This document shows, in pieces, positions 34,065 through 42,575 of a stretch of 64,000 bases of DNA; within the stretch, counting starts at the first letter, position 1; every line of letters begins with the position of its first letter. Origin of the DNA: Candidatus Merdisoma merdipullorum (GTDB lineage: Bacteria; Bacillota; Clostridia; Lachnospirales; Lachnospiraceae); assembly GCA_018715645.1 (NCBI GenBank), contig DVLE01000015.1, forward strand, positions 62,001 through 126,000. Direction: 5' to 3'. The notes under the pieces are model-generated. The model had not been told where the DNA came from. It saw nothing but the letters and a program-made list of their open reading frames with translations, and did not search any database. A program made the translations under genes and the position numbers.

Positions 34065-35282
34065 GTGAAAAAAATATTTCGTATTTTGCTTATGACAGCT
34101 CTTACCATCAGTCTTTCTCTGCAGGCGTATGCTCAGGAAGAGGCGGAAGCGCAGGAGGGGCCGTCTGAGCTTGGCCAGCTTTACGCTCAGTCCGCGGTTT
34201 TAATGGATGCGGATTCCGGGCGTATTTTGTTTGAAAAAAACGGCTATGAACAGCGTCCCATGGCCAGCACCACAAAGATTATGACGCTGATTGTCACGCT
34301 GGAAAACGCCAACCTGGATGAGATTGTGACGGTATCCGAGTACGCGGCCAGTATGCCGGATGTGCAGCTTGGCATCCGTGCAGGCGATCAGTACCGGCTG
34401 GAAGATCTTCTCTATTCTCTGATGCTGGAATCCCACAATGATTCCGCCGTGGCGATTGCCGAGCATGTGGGCGGATCGGTGGAGGGATTCGCGGCTATGA
34501 TGAACGCAAAAGCCAGGGACATCGGCTGCTACGACACCTATTACATAACGCCGAACGGTCTGGACGCCGAGGACGAGAACGGCGTCCACTCCACGACGGC
34601 GGCGGACCTGGCCCGCGTTATGCGCTATTGCATCTGTCAATCCCCGAAGAAAGAGGAGTTTCTTCAAATTACCCGGACGAATGCCTACAGCTTTGGGGAT
34701 GTGGAGGGACTTAGAAATTTTACTGTGGGAAATAAAAATGCTTTTCTCGGAATGATGGAGGGAGCGCTTTCCGGAAAGACCGGTTTTACAAATCAGGCCG
34801 GCTACTGCTATGTGGGCGCTCTTGAGCGGGATGGGAGAACCTTTATCGTGGCGCTTCTGGCCTGCGGCTGGCCGAATAACCGGAGCTACAAGTGGAGCGA
34901 TACAAGAAAACTCATGAGCTATGGGCTGGAGCATTACCAGTATCAGAACGTCTGGCAGGATGTTATGCTGGGAGAGGTTCCTGTAGAAAACGGAATTCCG
35001 AAAAGCGGCGATCTGCAGGATCAGGCGTACACAGGACTTCAGCTTGCGTCAGAGGAGCCGGACCTGAAGCTCCTGCTTGCAGAGAGCGAGGAGATTCAGG
35101 TGAAAACGGAGCTGCCGGACACCTTAAGCGCGCCGGTGGAACCGGGGATGGTGGTGGGAAGCGTCTGCTATTATCTGAACGGAACCGCCGTGAAGGCTTA
35201 TCCTATTGAGGCTGTGGACACCGTAGAGGAGCTGACCATGCGCTGGTGTTTTTTTCAGACCGCAGAGAAATTCCTGATCTGA
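34065..35282 (+). CDS. D-alanyl-D-alanine carboxypeptidase (second copy, DacF type)
   Basis: A 405-residue secreted penicillin-binding protein. The signal peptide (1-24) ends at AYAQE; a short Glu-rich linker follows; the S11 peptidase has catalytic STTK, SHND and KTGFT, then a C-terminal beta domain. It differs from the copy at 19548 in having SHN rather than SAN as second motif and a much shorter linker. The start is GTG 34065; no strong ribosome binding site is visible. It is a cell-wall enzyme and may affect beta-lactam response and sporulation. Confidence 0.88.
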   Translation: MKKIFRILLMTALTISLSLQAYAQEEAEAQEGPSELGQLYAQSAVLMDADSGRILFEKNGYEQRPMASTTKIMTLIVTLENANLDEIVTVSEYAASMPDVQLGIRAGDQYRLEDLLYSLMLESHNDSAVAIAEHVGGSVEGFAAMMNAKARDIGCYDTYYITPNGLDAEDENGVHSTTAADLARVMRYCICQSPKKEEFLQITRTNAYSFGDVEGLRNFTVGNKNAFLGMMEGALSGKTGFTNQAGYCYVGALERDGRTFIVALLACGWPNNRSYKWSDTRKLMSYGLEHYQYQNVWQDVMLGEVPVENGIPKSGDLQDQAYTGLQLASEEPDLKLLLAESEEIQVKTELPDTLSAPVEPGMVVGSVCYYLNGTAVKAYPIEAVDTVEELTMRWCFFQTAEKFLI

Positions 35283-35320
35283 CAACACACAGGAGGCGGA
35301 CGGGAAATTATTTGTACATA

Positions 35321-35365
35321 TATCCGGTGGGGAGGCTTGCGGAGGGGAGAACGCCATGCTATGAT
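35321..35365 (+). promoter_or_regulatory. Promoter of the Nik/Opp-type transporter with a shared motif
   Basis: TTGCGG (35337-35342), 17 nt, TATGAT (35360-35365). The -35 is embedded in GGGAGGCTTGCGG (35330-35342), preceded by ATCC four bases before; the same arrangement occurs at 40772-40784. TATCCGGTG also precedes both. The rest of 35283-35440 holds no gene. Confidence 0.6.
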
Positions 35366-35440
35366 GCAACATGAGCAGCGTTGGCGGTCCTTTGCACGCC
35401 AATGTGAAATCAGATATGCACGGCAAATCAGGAGGAGAAG

Positions 35441-37024
35441 ATGAAAAATACAAAAAAAAGAATAACGCGGTTCCTCTGTCTGCTGGCGGCAGTCGTCTGC
35501 CTGGCCGGCTGCGGAGCTGCCGGAGATTCCGGCGGCGGGAACGCATCCGATACAGAAGAAATGAAAAGCCTGGTGATCGGTACGGGACAAAGCTGCGGAA
35601 CCCTGGATCCCCTGCAAAGCTACGATGGCTGGTATACGGTCCGTTTCGGCATCGGCCAGACGCTTACAAAGCTGAACGATGATTTTTCTGTGTCCGGCTG
35701 GCTTGTGAAGGACGACTATACGGTCAATGAGGATCATACGGTCTGGACCTTTACCCTGCGGGATGACGTGACCTTTTCCAATGGGACGAAGCTGACCGCC
35801 GAGCTGGCAAAGGCATCCCTGGAGCATGTCTATGAGAGCGGAACCAGGGGGCCGGAGTATTTTACGCCTGCTTCCATAGAGGCGGATGGGCAGACGCTGA
35901 CGATCACGACAGAGAAGCCGGAGCCTATTCTCCCCAATAAGCTGGCGGATCCGTACTTTACGATCATAGATACGACTGTGGATATGACGAAGATCGCGGA
36001 CGAAGGCCCCGTAGGTACAGGTCCCTTTGTGGTGTCCTCCTTCGATCCGCTGACAAAAGAAACCGTGGTGGTCAAAAATGAACGCTACTGGGGCGGCGAG
36101 GTACAGGTGGATCAGATAACCTTTGTCTATACGGAGGACCAGTCTACCCTGACCATGGGACTTAAGTCGGGTGATTTTGACGCTGTGTACAATGTGAGTA
36201 TGACCAGCATCGCGGATTTTGAGAATCAGGAAGAATATTCGATTGTGAGAACAGCCAGCGGCCGGACTGCGCACGGATTTATGAATCAGAACGGCGCGCT
36301 GGGGGACGAGACGCTCCGTCAGGCTATTTTACGGTATCTGGATAAGGAGTCCTACTGCGAGAATCTTCTGAATGGAGAATACGTGGCCGGAAAGACGCTT
36401 CTGACATCCGCGTCCGCCTATGGCTATGAGGAACTGACAGACAAAAACGCCTACGATCCGGAAAGCGCGGAAAAGCTTCTTGATGAAGCAGGCTACCAGG
36501 ATATTAATGGGGATGGCTATCGGGAGACGCCGGAAGGAGAAACGCTCAATCTGCGGTTCGTCTACTATACGGGACGGCCGGAACAGCAGATTCTGGCGGA
36601 GGCTACCCAGCTTGAGCTTGCAGAGCTTGGCATCCGTGTGACTCTTGAGGTACACGACACTCAGACAGTCATCGATATGCTTGGAAGCGGGGATTACGAT
36701 ATGCTCTGCATGAGCATCAACGCGCTGAACTGCGGCGATCCGGAGAATCATATGACGACCTATTTTAAAACGGGAGGCAGCTACAATTCCTTCGGATATT
36801 CCAGCGAGGAGTTTGACGCGGTGCTTTCCGAGCTGGCTGTCACGGCAGATCCGGACAGGCGTATCGAGCTGGCGAAGGAGGCGGAGCAGATTCTCCTGGA
36901 TGACAGTGTCTGCATTTATTATTGTTATCCGGTCATGAATTTTGTCACAAAGAGCAACGTGAGCTGGATTACGAGTACGCCGGCCGATTTTTACTGGGTG
37001 AGCGAGCATACCTGTCTGGTCTGA
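35441..37024 (+). CDS. Nickel/peptide-type ABC transporter substrate-binding lipoprotein
   Basis: A 527-residue SBP_bac_5 protein (NikA/DppA/OppA class) anchored by lipobox LAGC (residue 25). It begins LVIGTGQSCGTLDPLQSYD, then WTFTLRDDVTFSNGTKLTA, typical of this class, and ends in VTKSNVSWITSTPADFYW. The importer could carry nickel, a metal-chelator complex, or a short peptide; the sequence cannot decide. GGAGGAG precedes the start. It is followed by a terminator, then two permeases and two ATPases. Confidence 0.88.
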   Translation: MKNTKKRITRFLCLLAAVVCLAGCGAAGDSGGGNASDTEEMKSLVIGTGQSCGTLDPLQSYDGWYTVRFGIGQTLTKLNDDFSVSGWLVKDDYTVNEDHTVWTFTLRDDVTFSNGTKLTAELAKASLEHVYESGTRGPEYFTPASIEADGQTLTITTEKPEPILPNKLADPYFTIIDTTVDMTKIADEGPVGTGPFVVSSFDPLTKETVVVKNERYWGGEVQVDQITFVYTEDQSTLTMGLKSGDFDAVYNVSMTSIADFENQEEYSIVRTASGRTAHGFMNQNGALGDETLRQAILRYLDKESYCENLLNGEYVAGKTLLTSASAYGYEELTDKNAYDPESAEKLLDEAGYQDINGDGYRETPEGETLNLRFVYYTGRPEQQILAEATQLELAELGIRVTLEVHDTQTVIDMLGSGDYDMLCMSINALNCGDPENHMTTYFKTGGSYNSFGYSSEEFDAVLSELAVTADPDRRIELAKEAEQILLDDSVCIYYCYPVMNFVTKSNVSWITSTPADFYWVSEHTCLV

Positions 37025-37037
37025 AATAAAAGAAATC

Positions 37038-37118
37038 TTGACATTTGAAACGCCGGTCTATATGATAAGAAAGAAATTCAAAGGCTTTGGGGCAGGAATT
37101 TTATGTTCCTGCCTTTTT
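37038..37118 (+). promoter_or_regulatory. Promoter-like element followed by a terminator before the permeases
   Basis: TTGACA (37038-37043), 17 nt, TATGAT (37061-37066). Then GGCAGGAA/TTCCTGCC (37091-37098, 37106-37113) and T5 form an intrinsic terminator ending at 37118. It may lower permease expression relative to the binding protein, with the promoter giving a short leader RNA. Confidence 0.6.
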
Positions 37119-37178
37119 ATACAGGCTTTGCCTGCCCCTGTCAGTTAAGGGCGCGAAACAGGAAAGGAGAGAGGTCGA

Positions 37179-38120
37179 ATGAAAAAGGGAAGACTGCTGG
37201 GGAGATTCCTTCAGATCGTCGTTGTGCTGCTGGGAATCAGTTTTCTGACTTTCGGCCTGACCTACGTGGCTCCGGGAGATCCGGTCCGGGCCATGTACGC
37301 AGCCAGCGGAACCATTCCGGACGAAGAGATTCTTGAACAGAGAAGAGAGGCTATGGGGCTGAACGAGCCTTTTCTCGTACAGTATCTGAATTGGCTGGAC
37401 GACTGCCTCCATGGGGATTTCGGTACCTCCTACTCCTTAAACAGACCGGTGGCGGAGCTGCTTCTGGCGAGACTTTGGCCTACTTTGAAACTGGCTCTCC
37501 TTTCATTGCTGCTGATGCTGGTCGTGGCGGTTCCCCTTGGGATCCTTTCGGCCGTCAGCAAGGGCGGCGTTCTGGACTATCTGATCCGGGGGATTACATT
37601 TCTGGGGGTGTCCCTGCCTAATTTCTGGGTGGGACTGATGCTTCTTTACTTTTTTGGCGTACAGCTTGGCGTACTGCCTGTAGTATCGTCGGGACAGGGA
37701 TTTGACAGACTGATTCTGCCTGCGGTAACGCTGGCTTTTGCCATGACGGGAAAATATACGCGCCAGGTACGGACGGCTTTTCTGGAGGAGCTGAACCAGG
37801 ATTATGTAACCGGAGCGCGCTGCCGGGGAATCAAAGAAAGCGTGATTCTCTGGCGTCATGTGCTGCCCAATTCGCTGCTTCCTTTGCTGACAATGCTGGG
37901 ACTTTCCCTTGGTTCCCTGCTTGGAGGCACGGCTGTTGTGGAGGTCATTTTTTCCTATCCAGGGCTTGGAAGCCTGGCGGTGGACGCGATTACCTCCATG
38001 GACTATTCGCTGATTCAGGGATATGTGCTTTGGATAGCCCTGATTTATATGGTGCTCAATCTGCTGGTGGATCTTTCCTATGGCCTTTTGGATCCAAGAA
38101 TAAAGAAAGGGGGCAGGTAG
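37179..38120 (+). CDS. ABC transporter permease (NikB/DppB type)
   Basis: A 313-residue BPD_transp_1 permease with six TM helices. It shows YVAPGDPVRAM and YSLNRPVAELLLARL, then the cytoplasmic EAA loop GARCRGIKESVILWRHVLPNS. It pairs with the following NikC/DppC-type subunit. AAAGGAGAGAGG precedes the start; four nt separate it from the next gene. Confidence 0.92.
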   Translation: MKKGRLLGRFLQIVVVLLGISFLTFGLTYVAPGDPVRAMYAASGTIPDEEILEQRREAMGLNEPFLVQYLNWLDDCLHGDFGTSYSLNRPVAELLLARLWPTLKLALLSLLLMLVVAVPLGILSAVSKGGVLDYLIRGITFLGVSLPNFWVGLMLLYFFGVQLGVLPVVSSGQGFDRLILPAVTLAFAMTGKYTRQVRTAFLEELNQDYVTGARCRGIKESVILWRHVLPNSLLPLLTMLGLSLGSLLGGTAVVEVIFSYPGLGSLAVDAITSMDYSLIQGYVLWIALIYMVLNLLVDLSYGLLDPRIKKGGR

Positions 38121-38124
38121 GAAG

Positions 38125-38952
38125 ATGAACAAGCTGAAGGCTTTTATAAAGAAAAACCCTGCTTTTACCCTGTTCCTGCTTCTGACTCTGGGCGTCATCG
38201 CTGTGGCCGCCTTTGCGCCGGTTCTGGCAACTCATGATCCCTATGAGGCCGTACTGGCTGACGCGGTTCAGCCTCCGAGCGCGGAACATTGGTTCGGCAC
38301 AGACCGTATGGGACGGGATCTCTATTCCCGCGTGATCTATGGATCCAGGACATCCCTTACGGCAGCTCTTGCGCTTGTATGTATCATCATGGCGGCGGGA
38401 ACACTGCTGGGTATTGCGGCCGGCTGGTTCGGAGGAGCGCTGGACGCGGTGATTATGCGGATTGCGGATATGATGATCTCGTTTCCAGGCATGGTGCTGG
38501 CTCTGGCCGTGGCCGGAATCATGGGAGCGAGCATGAGGAATGCGGTGATTGCGATTGCGGTTGTGAGCTGGACGAAATACGCGCGTCTGGCGAGAAGCCT
38601 GGCGCTTAAAATCCGGGAGAGAGATTATATCGCGGCAGCCAGGGTGACGGGTTCCACGTCTTCCCACATCCTGTGGAAATATTTGCTGCCGAATGTTCTC
38701 CCCACGATCCTGATCACGGGAGCGACGGATATTGGAAGCATGATGATGGAGATCGCGGCCCTTTCCTTTCTCGGTTTCGGAGCCAAAGCTCCCACGGCGG
38801 AATGGGGGCTGATGCTTAATGAGGGCAGGGCCTATATGACGGCGGCTCCCTGGCTTATGATATTTCCGGGGCTGGCGATCTTTATCACGGTAGTAGTATT
38901 CAATCTGCTGGGCGACAGTCTGCGCGACGTGCTGGATACAAGAGATGAATAA
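38125..38952 (+). CDS. ABC transporter permease (NikC/DppC type)
   Basis: A 275-residue BPD_transp_1 permease with the N-terminal extension of this class: HDPYEAVLADAVQPPSAEHW, then FGTDRMGRDLYSRVIYG. The EAA loop is YIAAARVTGSTSSHILWKYLLPN. Six TM helices are expected. It forms the channel with the preceding subunit. Confidence 0.93.
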   Translation: MNKLKAFIKKNPAFTLFLLLTLGVIAVAAFAPVLATHDPYEAVLADAVQPPSAEHWFGTDRMGRDLYSRVIYGSRTSLTAALALVCIIMAAGTLLGIAAGWFGGALDAVIMRIADMMISFPGMVLALAVAGIMGASMRNAVIAIAVVSWTKYARLARSLALKIRERDYIAAARVTGSTSSHILWKYLLPNVLPTILITGATDIGSMMMEIAALSFLGFGAKAPTAEWGLMLNEGRAYMTAAPWLMIFPGLAIFITVVVFNLLGDSLRDVLDTRDE

Positions 38953-38996
38953 AACGCCGGCGCGGAAGGAAACGGAAGAAAGAAGGAGGAGACCGG

Positions 38997-39785
38997 ATGC
39001 TGAACATACAGGAAATGTCGGTTGTATATGGGGAAAATCCGGAGCCTGCGGTACGGGATTTTTGCCTTTCGATGAAAGAGGGTGAGATCGTCGGAATTGT
39101 GGGTGAGAGCGGAAGCGGAAAGACGACGGTGGTCCGGGCTGTTCTTGGCTGCCTTCCGGGAGGAGGATTTATAAGCCAGGGAGATATTTTGTTTGAAGGA
39201 AGTTCCCTGACACGTCTTGACGCCGAGGGCTGGCGGAGTATCAGGGGGACGAAGATGTCCATGATCTTTCAGGACTCCGGGGCCACCCTGAATCCGGTGC
39301 GGAAGATAGGAAGCCAGTATGTGGAATACATCCGCGCCCATCAGAATATGACGAAAAAAGAGGCGTGGAAGAGAGGAAGGGAAATGCTTGAGCGGATGAG
39401 TCTGCCAGATGGAGAACATATCATGCAAAGCTATGCTTTCCAGCTTTCGGGCGGAATGCGCCAAAGAGTGGGTATCGCCATGGCTATGACGTTTCAGCCC
39501 AGGCTTTTGCTGGCCGACGAGCCAACCAGCGCCCTGGATGTGACGACGCAGGCCCAGATCGTGCGCCAGATGCTGAAGATGCGGGAAAGCTACGGAACAG
39601 GGATCATTTTGGTGACGCACAATCTCGGTGTGGCGGCTTATATGGCGGATACGCTTGTGGTGATGAAAGAAGGGCGCATTGTGGATATGGGAGACAGGGC
39701 GCAGATCCTGCATCATCCTTCCAGCGCCTATACCAGAAAGCTGCTTGACAGTGTGCCTTCGATGGGAGGGGAACGGTTTGTCTGA
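38997..39785 (+). CDS. ABC transporter ATP-binding protein (NikD/DppD type)
   Basis: A 262-residue ATPase. Walker A is GESGSGKTT, the signature LSGGMRQRVGIAMAM and Walker B LLLADEPTSALDV, followed by the switch His in VTHNLGVAAYM. It has no long C-terminal peptide-binding extension. It overlaps the next ATPase gene by eight nt, so the two are coupled. Confidence 0.93.
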   Translation: MLNIQEMSVVYGENPEPAVRDFCLSMKEGEIVGIVGESGSGKTTVVRAVLGCLPGGGFISQGDILFEGSSLTRLDAEGWRSIRGTKMSMIFQDSGATLNPVRKIGSQYVEYIRAHQNMTKKEAWKRGREMLERMSLPDGEHIMQSYAFQLSGGMRQRVGIAMAMTFQPRLLLADEPTSALDVTTQAQIVRQMLKMRESYGTGIILVTHNLGVAAYMADTLVVMKEGRIVDMGDRAQILHHPSSAYTRKLLDSVPSMGGERFV

Positions 39786-40737
39786 AGTGGGAACACGGAT
39801 TCTGGAGGCAAGACATATCACAAAGCGGTATCCGGCGCCGAACCGCCGGACACTGCTGGCCTGCCAGGATGTGAGTCTGGATTTTTATCAGGGGAAAACC
39901 CTGGGAATCGTAGGGGAGAGCGGCTGCGGCAAGAGTACGCTGATGCGTATGGTGATGTCGCTGGAACGTCCTGACGAGGGGAGGCTCTTTTACAGAGGCA
40001 AGGATATTACGGATATAAAGGGCGAGGAGCTGCGCCGGCACAGGCAAAAGATCCAGATGGTCTTCCAGGATCCGGCGGAGGCTTTCAGCCCGAAAATGAA
40101 AGTGATGGATATAATCTGCGAGCCCCTTTTGAATTTTAAGCGAATCAAAGGAAGCGAACGGGAGGAGACCGCGCGGAGGTATCTGGAAATGGTAGAGCTT
40201 CCGGGAGATTTTGCCCGGCGTTATCCTCACAGTATGAGCGGCGGACAGAGGCAGCGCGTCGGCATCGCCCGTGCGCTGGTGCTGGAACCGGAACTTATCG
40301 TATGCGACGAGGCCACCTCGGCTCTGGATGTTTCGGTACAGAAATCGATCATTGAGCTTCTGGTAAGACTTCAGAGAGAAAAAGGAATTGCCTACGGGTT
40401 TGTCTGTCATGATATGGCTCTGGTGCAGTCCTTATCTCACCGGGTAGCCGTCATGTATCTGGGAAATATTGTGGAGGAGCTTCCCGGTGAGGAGGTAGCG
40501 GCGGGCTGCCTGCATCCTTATACAAGGACTATGGTGGAAGCCGTCTTTGATCTTCGTATGGATTTTGGCAAGCCAATAGAGCCCATGGAGAGCGTGTCCG
40601 CAGGGCAGCAGGATATTTACGCAGGCTGCCCGTTCCGTTCCCGCTGTCCCCGGCGTATGGAGATCTGCGAAAGCAGGCGTCCGGCTTTGAAGGAGGTCGC
40701 TTCGGGACATCGGGTAGCCTGTCATCTGTATGCGTGA
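39778..40737 (+). CDS. ABC transporter ATP-binding protein (NikE/DppF type)
   Basis: A 319-residue ATPase with Walker A GESGCGKST, signature MSGGQRQRVGIARAL and Walker B LIVCDEATSALDV, then the oligopeptide-transporter C-terminal module with its four-Cys pattern (CPFRSRCPRRMEIC) that may hold an Fe-S or metal site. The start is TTG 39778 with GGGAGGGG six nt upstream; a GTG at 39787 is the alternative. The open frame extends back to 39679 inside the previous gene, which is unlikely. Confidence 0.9.
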   Translation: MSEVGTRILEARHITKRYPAPNRRTLLACQDVSLDFYQGKTLGIVGESGCGKSTLMRMVMSLERPDEGRLFYRGKDITDIKGEELRRHRQKIQMVFQDPAEAFSPKMKVMDIICEPLLNFKRIKGSEREETARRYLEMVELPGDFARRYPHSMSGGQRQRVGIARALVLEPELIVCDEATSALDVSVQKSIIELLVRLQREKGIAYGFVCHDMALVQSLSHRVAVMYLGNIVEELPGEEVAAGCLHPYTRTMVEAVFDLRMDFGKPIEPMESVSAGQQDIYAGCPFRSRCPRRMEICESRRPALKEVASGHRVACHLYA

Positions 40738-40747
40738 ATCGCGCTTT

Positions 40748-40808
40748 TATCCGGTGAAATATTATCCCCCAGGGAGGCTTGCGGGCCTTTTGAAAGCTGT
40801 GCTATACT
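40748..40808 (+). promoter_or_regulatory. Promoter of the methyltransferase genes with the shared motif
   Basis: TTGCGG (40779-40784), 18 nt, TATACT (40803-40808). It is embedded in GGGAGGCTTGCGG (40772-40784), preceded by TATCCGGTG (40748-40756) and by ATCC four bases before the GGGAGG, as at 35321-35342. Confidence 0.6.
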
Positions 40809-40892
40809 CCTTCTGGATTTTGAAAATATGCGGCGCCCTCGTACAGGAGATTTCTCTCCGGCGTGTCAGCGCTGCGGTTGGAGTGACGGTAT

Positions 40893-41651
40893 ATGGGAAG
40901 AATACTGGGACGTATACAGGCCTACTGGACAAACAGGGCAGAGGGCTATTCTAAAGTAAATCAGGAGGAATTGGCGGGAGAGCAGAAAAACCGCTGGCTG
41001 CGGGTTTTGGAGGAGGAATTTCCCAGAAAAGCGCCTTCTGAGATCCATGTGCTGGACATCGGTACAGGTCCCGGATTTTTTGCGATTATTCTGGCGAAAG
41101 CCGGTTATCGGGTGACGGCTGTGGATTATACGGAGGAGATGCTCCGGAAGGCGAGGGAGAACGCAGGTCCCTATGCGGAGCGGATCAACTGGCATCGTAT
41201 GGACGCCCAGAGGCTTGAATTTGGGGACGAGCAGTTCGACGTCGTAGTGTCCCGGAATCTTACCTGGAATCTGGAGGCGCCGGACAAAGCCTATCAGGAG
41301 TGGCGCAGAGTGCTGAAAAAGGGAGGACTGCTCCTGAATTTTGACGCGAACTGGTACGCGCATCTGTTTGATACGGAAAAGCGCCGGGGTTACGAGGAGG
41401 ATCGCAGAAATGTGGAGAATCTTCACCTGGAGGACCATTATATCGGTACAGACATCGATGAGATGGAACGGATCGCCAGGGAGGTCCCGCTAAGCCCGGT
41501 GTCCCGTCCGGCCTGGGATGTGCGGACGTTGAAGAACGTCGGCTTTCGCAGCGTCTGTACGGACGAAGCCGTATGGAAGCGCGTGTGGAGCGATGTGGAA
41601 AAGGTGAATTATGCTTCTACGCCCATGTTTCTGGTAAAGGCGGTAAAATAG
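40893..41651 (+). CDS. Class I SAM-dependent methyltransferase (first of a pair)
   Basis: A 252-residue Methyltransf_11-type enzyme. SAM motif I is VLDIGTGPGFFAIIL (about residues 50-64), the acidic residue is in VTAVDYTEEML, and motif III is FDVVVSRNLTWNLEAPDKAY followed by VLKKGGLLLNFDA. The N-terminus AYWTNRAEGYS and end VWSDVEKVNYASTPMF are shared with the next protein. The substrate is unknown. Its promoter resembles that of the upstream importer, so it may modify the imported or a secreted compound. GGAG lies nine nt before ATG. Confidence 0.82.
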   Translation: MGRILGRIQAYWTNRAEGYSKVNQEELAGEQKNRWLRVLEEEFPRKAPSEIHVLDIGTGPGFFAIILAKAGYRVTAVDYTEEMLRKARENAGPYAERINWHRMDAQRLEFGDEQFDVVVSRNLTWNLEAPDKAYQEWRRVLKKGGLLLNFDANWYAHLFDTEKRRGYEEDRRNVENLHLEDHYIGTDIDEMERIAREVPLSPVSRPAWDVRTLKNVGFRSVCTDEAVWKRVWSDVEKVNYASTPMFLVKAVK

Positions 41652-41719
41652 CGCCGTATGCCAGAATGAGCCGCTCTTTGACAGACAGGAAGAAAGACAG
41701 AGAAGGGAACAGGAAACGA

Positions 41720-42451
41720 ATGGAAGCGATAAAGGAAAGAGTATCCTCTTACTGGACAAAGCGCAGCGCGGATTTCGCGAAGCTTCGTGAGGAGGAGCTG
41801 GAAAGCTCTCTGGCGAAGCTGTGGCTTTCCGAGATTGAGCCGCAGCTGCCGGAAGGCGAAGATTTGCGGATCCTGGATGTGGGAACGGGAAGCGGCTTTT
41901 TTGCGGTTCTGCTTGCGAAAAAGGGATATAGACTTACAGGCATTGATCTGACGCCGGCGATGATTGAGGAGGCTACAAAGCTTGCGGCGGAAAACCAGAC
42001 CGGGGTAGACTTTCGGGTCATGGACGCGGAGAATCTGGAATTCGCAGACGGATGGTTTGACGTGGTGATCTCCAGAAATCTGACCTGGACGCTGCCGCAC
42101 CCCAAGAGGGCGTATCAGGAATGGCTGCGCGTGCTGAAGGACGGCGGAGTGCTTTTGAATTTTGATGCGGATTACGGCGTGGAGCGATTTGCCGCAGAGG
42201 ACAGCCTTCCAAAAAACCACGCGCACCGACAGATAAGCTGCAGCCAGCTTGAGGAATGCGACGCGATTAAGGATGCTTTGGCTATCAGCAAAGAACGCCG
42301 TCCGGCCTGGGACGTGAAGACGCTGACAGACCTGGGCTGCATCCAGGTAGAGACAGACGAGGGAGTGTCAGGACGGATATATCAGAAGGAAAGCCCGTTT
42401 TATAATCCGACGCCTCTGTTTCGGATCCGGGCCGTGAAAAGCAGTCTTTGA
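41720..42451 (+). CDS. Class I SAM-dependent methyltransferase (second of a pair)
   Basis: A 243-residue paralogue of the preceding gene product, sharing SYWTKRSADF, ILDVGTGSGFFAVLL, FDVVISRNLTWTLPHPKRAY and KDGGVLLNFDADYG. It lacks about nine C-terminal residues relative to the first. ATG 41720 is chosen to match the start of the paralogue; the frame is open back to 41573 within that gene. The two look like a tandem duplication that has since diverged, possibly making a heterodimer or serial methylations. Confidence 0.8.
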   Translation: MEAIKERVSSYWTKRSADFAKLREEELESSLAKLWLSEIEPQLPEGEDLRILDVGTGSGFFAVLLAKKGYRLTGIDLTPAMIEEATKLAAENQTGVDFRVMDAENLEFADGWFDVVISRNLTWTLPHPKRAYQEWLRVLKDGGVLLNFDADYGVERFAAEDSLPKNHAHRQISCSQLEECDAIKDALAISKERRPAWDVKTLTDLGCIQVETDEGVSGRIYQKESPFYNPTPLFRIRAVKSSL

Positions 42452-42472
42452 CCTTACGGCTGAGAAAAAGAC

Positions 42473-42553
42473 TTGCAAACAGTGACAAAATTCGGTATGA
42501 TAAATAGCAAATGTGACAGTATGACAGCCTGCCCGTTTTGGGCGGGCTGTCAT
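42473..42553 (+). promoter_or_regulatory. ridA promoter and long 5' UTR hairpin
   Basis: TTGCAA (42473-42478), 17 nt, TATGAT (42496-42501). ATGACAGCCTGCCC (42521-42534) then pairs with GGGCGGGCTGTCAT (42540-42553) across a 5-nt loop GTTTT: 14 bp with one G-U. No U tract follows; the ribosome binding site GAGGAG lies about nine nt after the stem. Confidence 0.65.
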
Positions 42554-42575
42554 GGTTCAGAGAGGAGACGAGAAT

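Noticed and set aside
33814-34068. An 84-codon + strand frame overlapping the FeoB Cys-rich gene
   Set aside because: It is out of frame with the clear Cys-rich peptide, crosses the terminator, and has no ribosome binding site.
41573-41719. A 49-residue N-terminal extension of the second methyltransferase
   Set aside because: It lies in another frame of the preceding gene, and the paralogue starts at the equivalent of ATG 41720.
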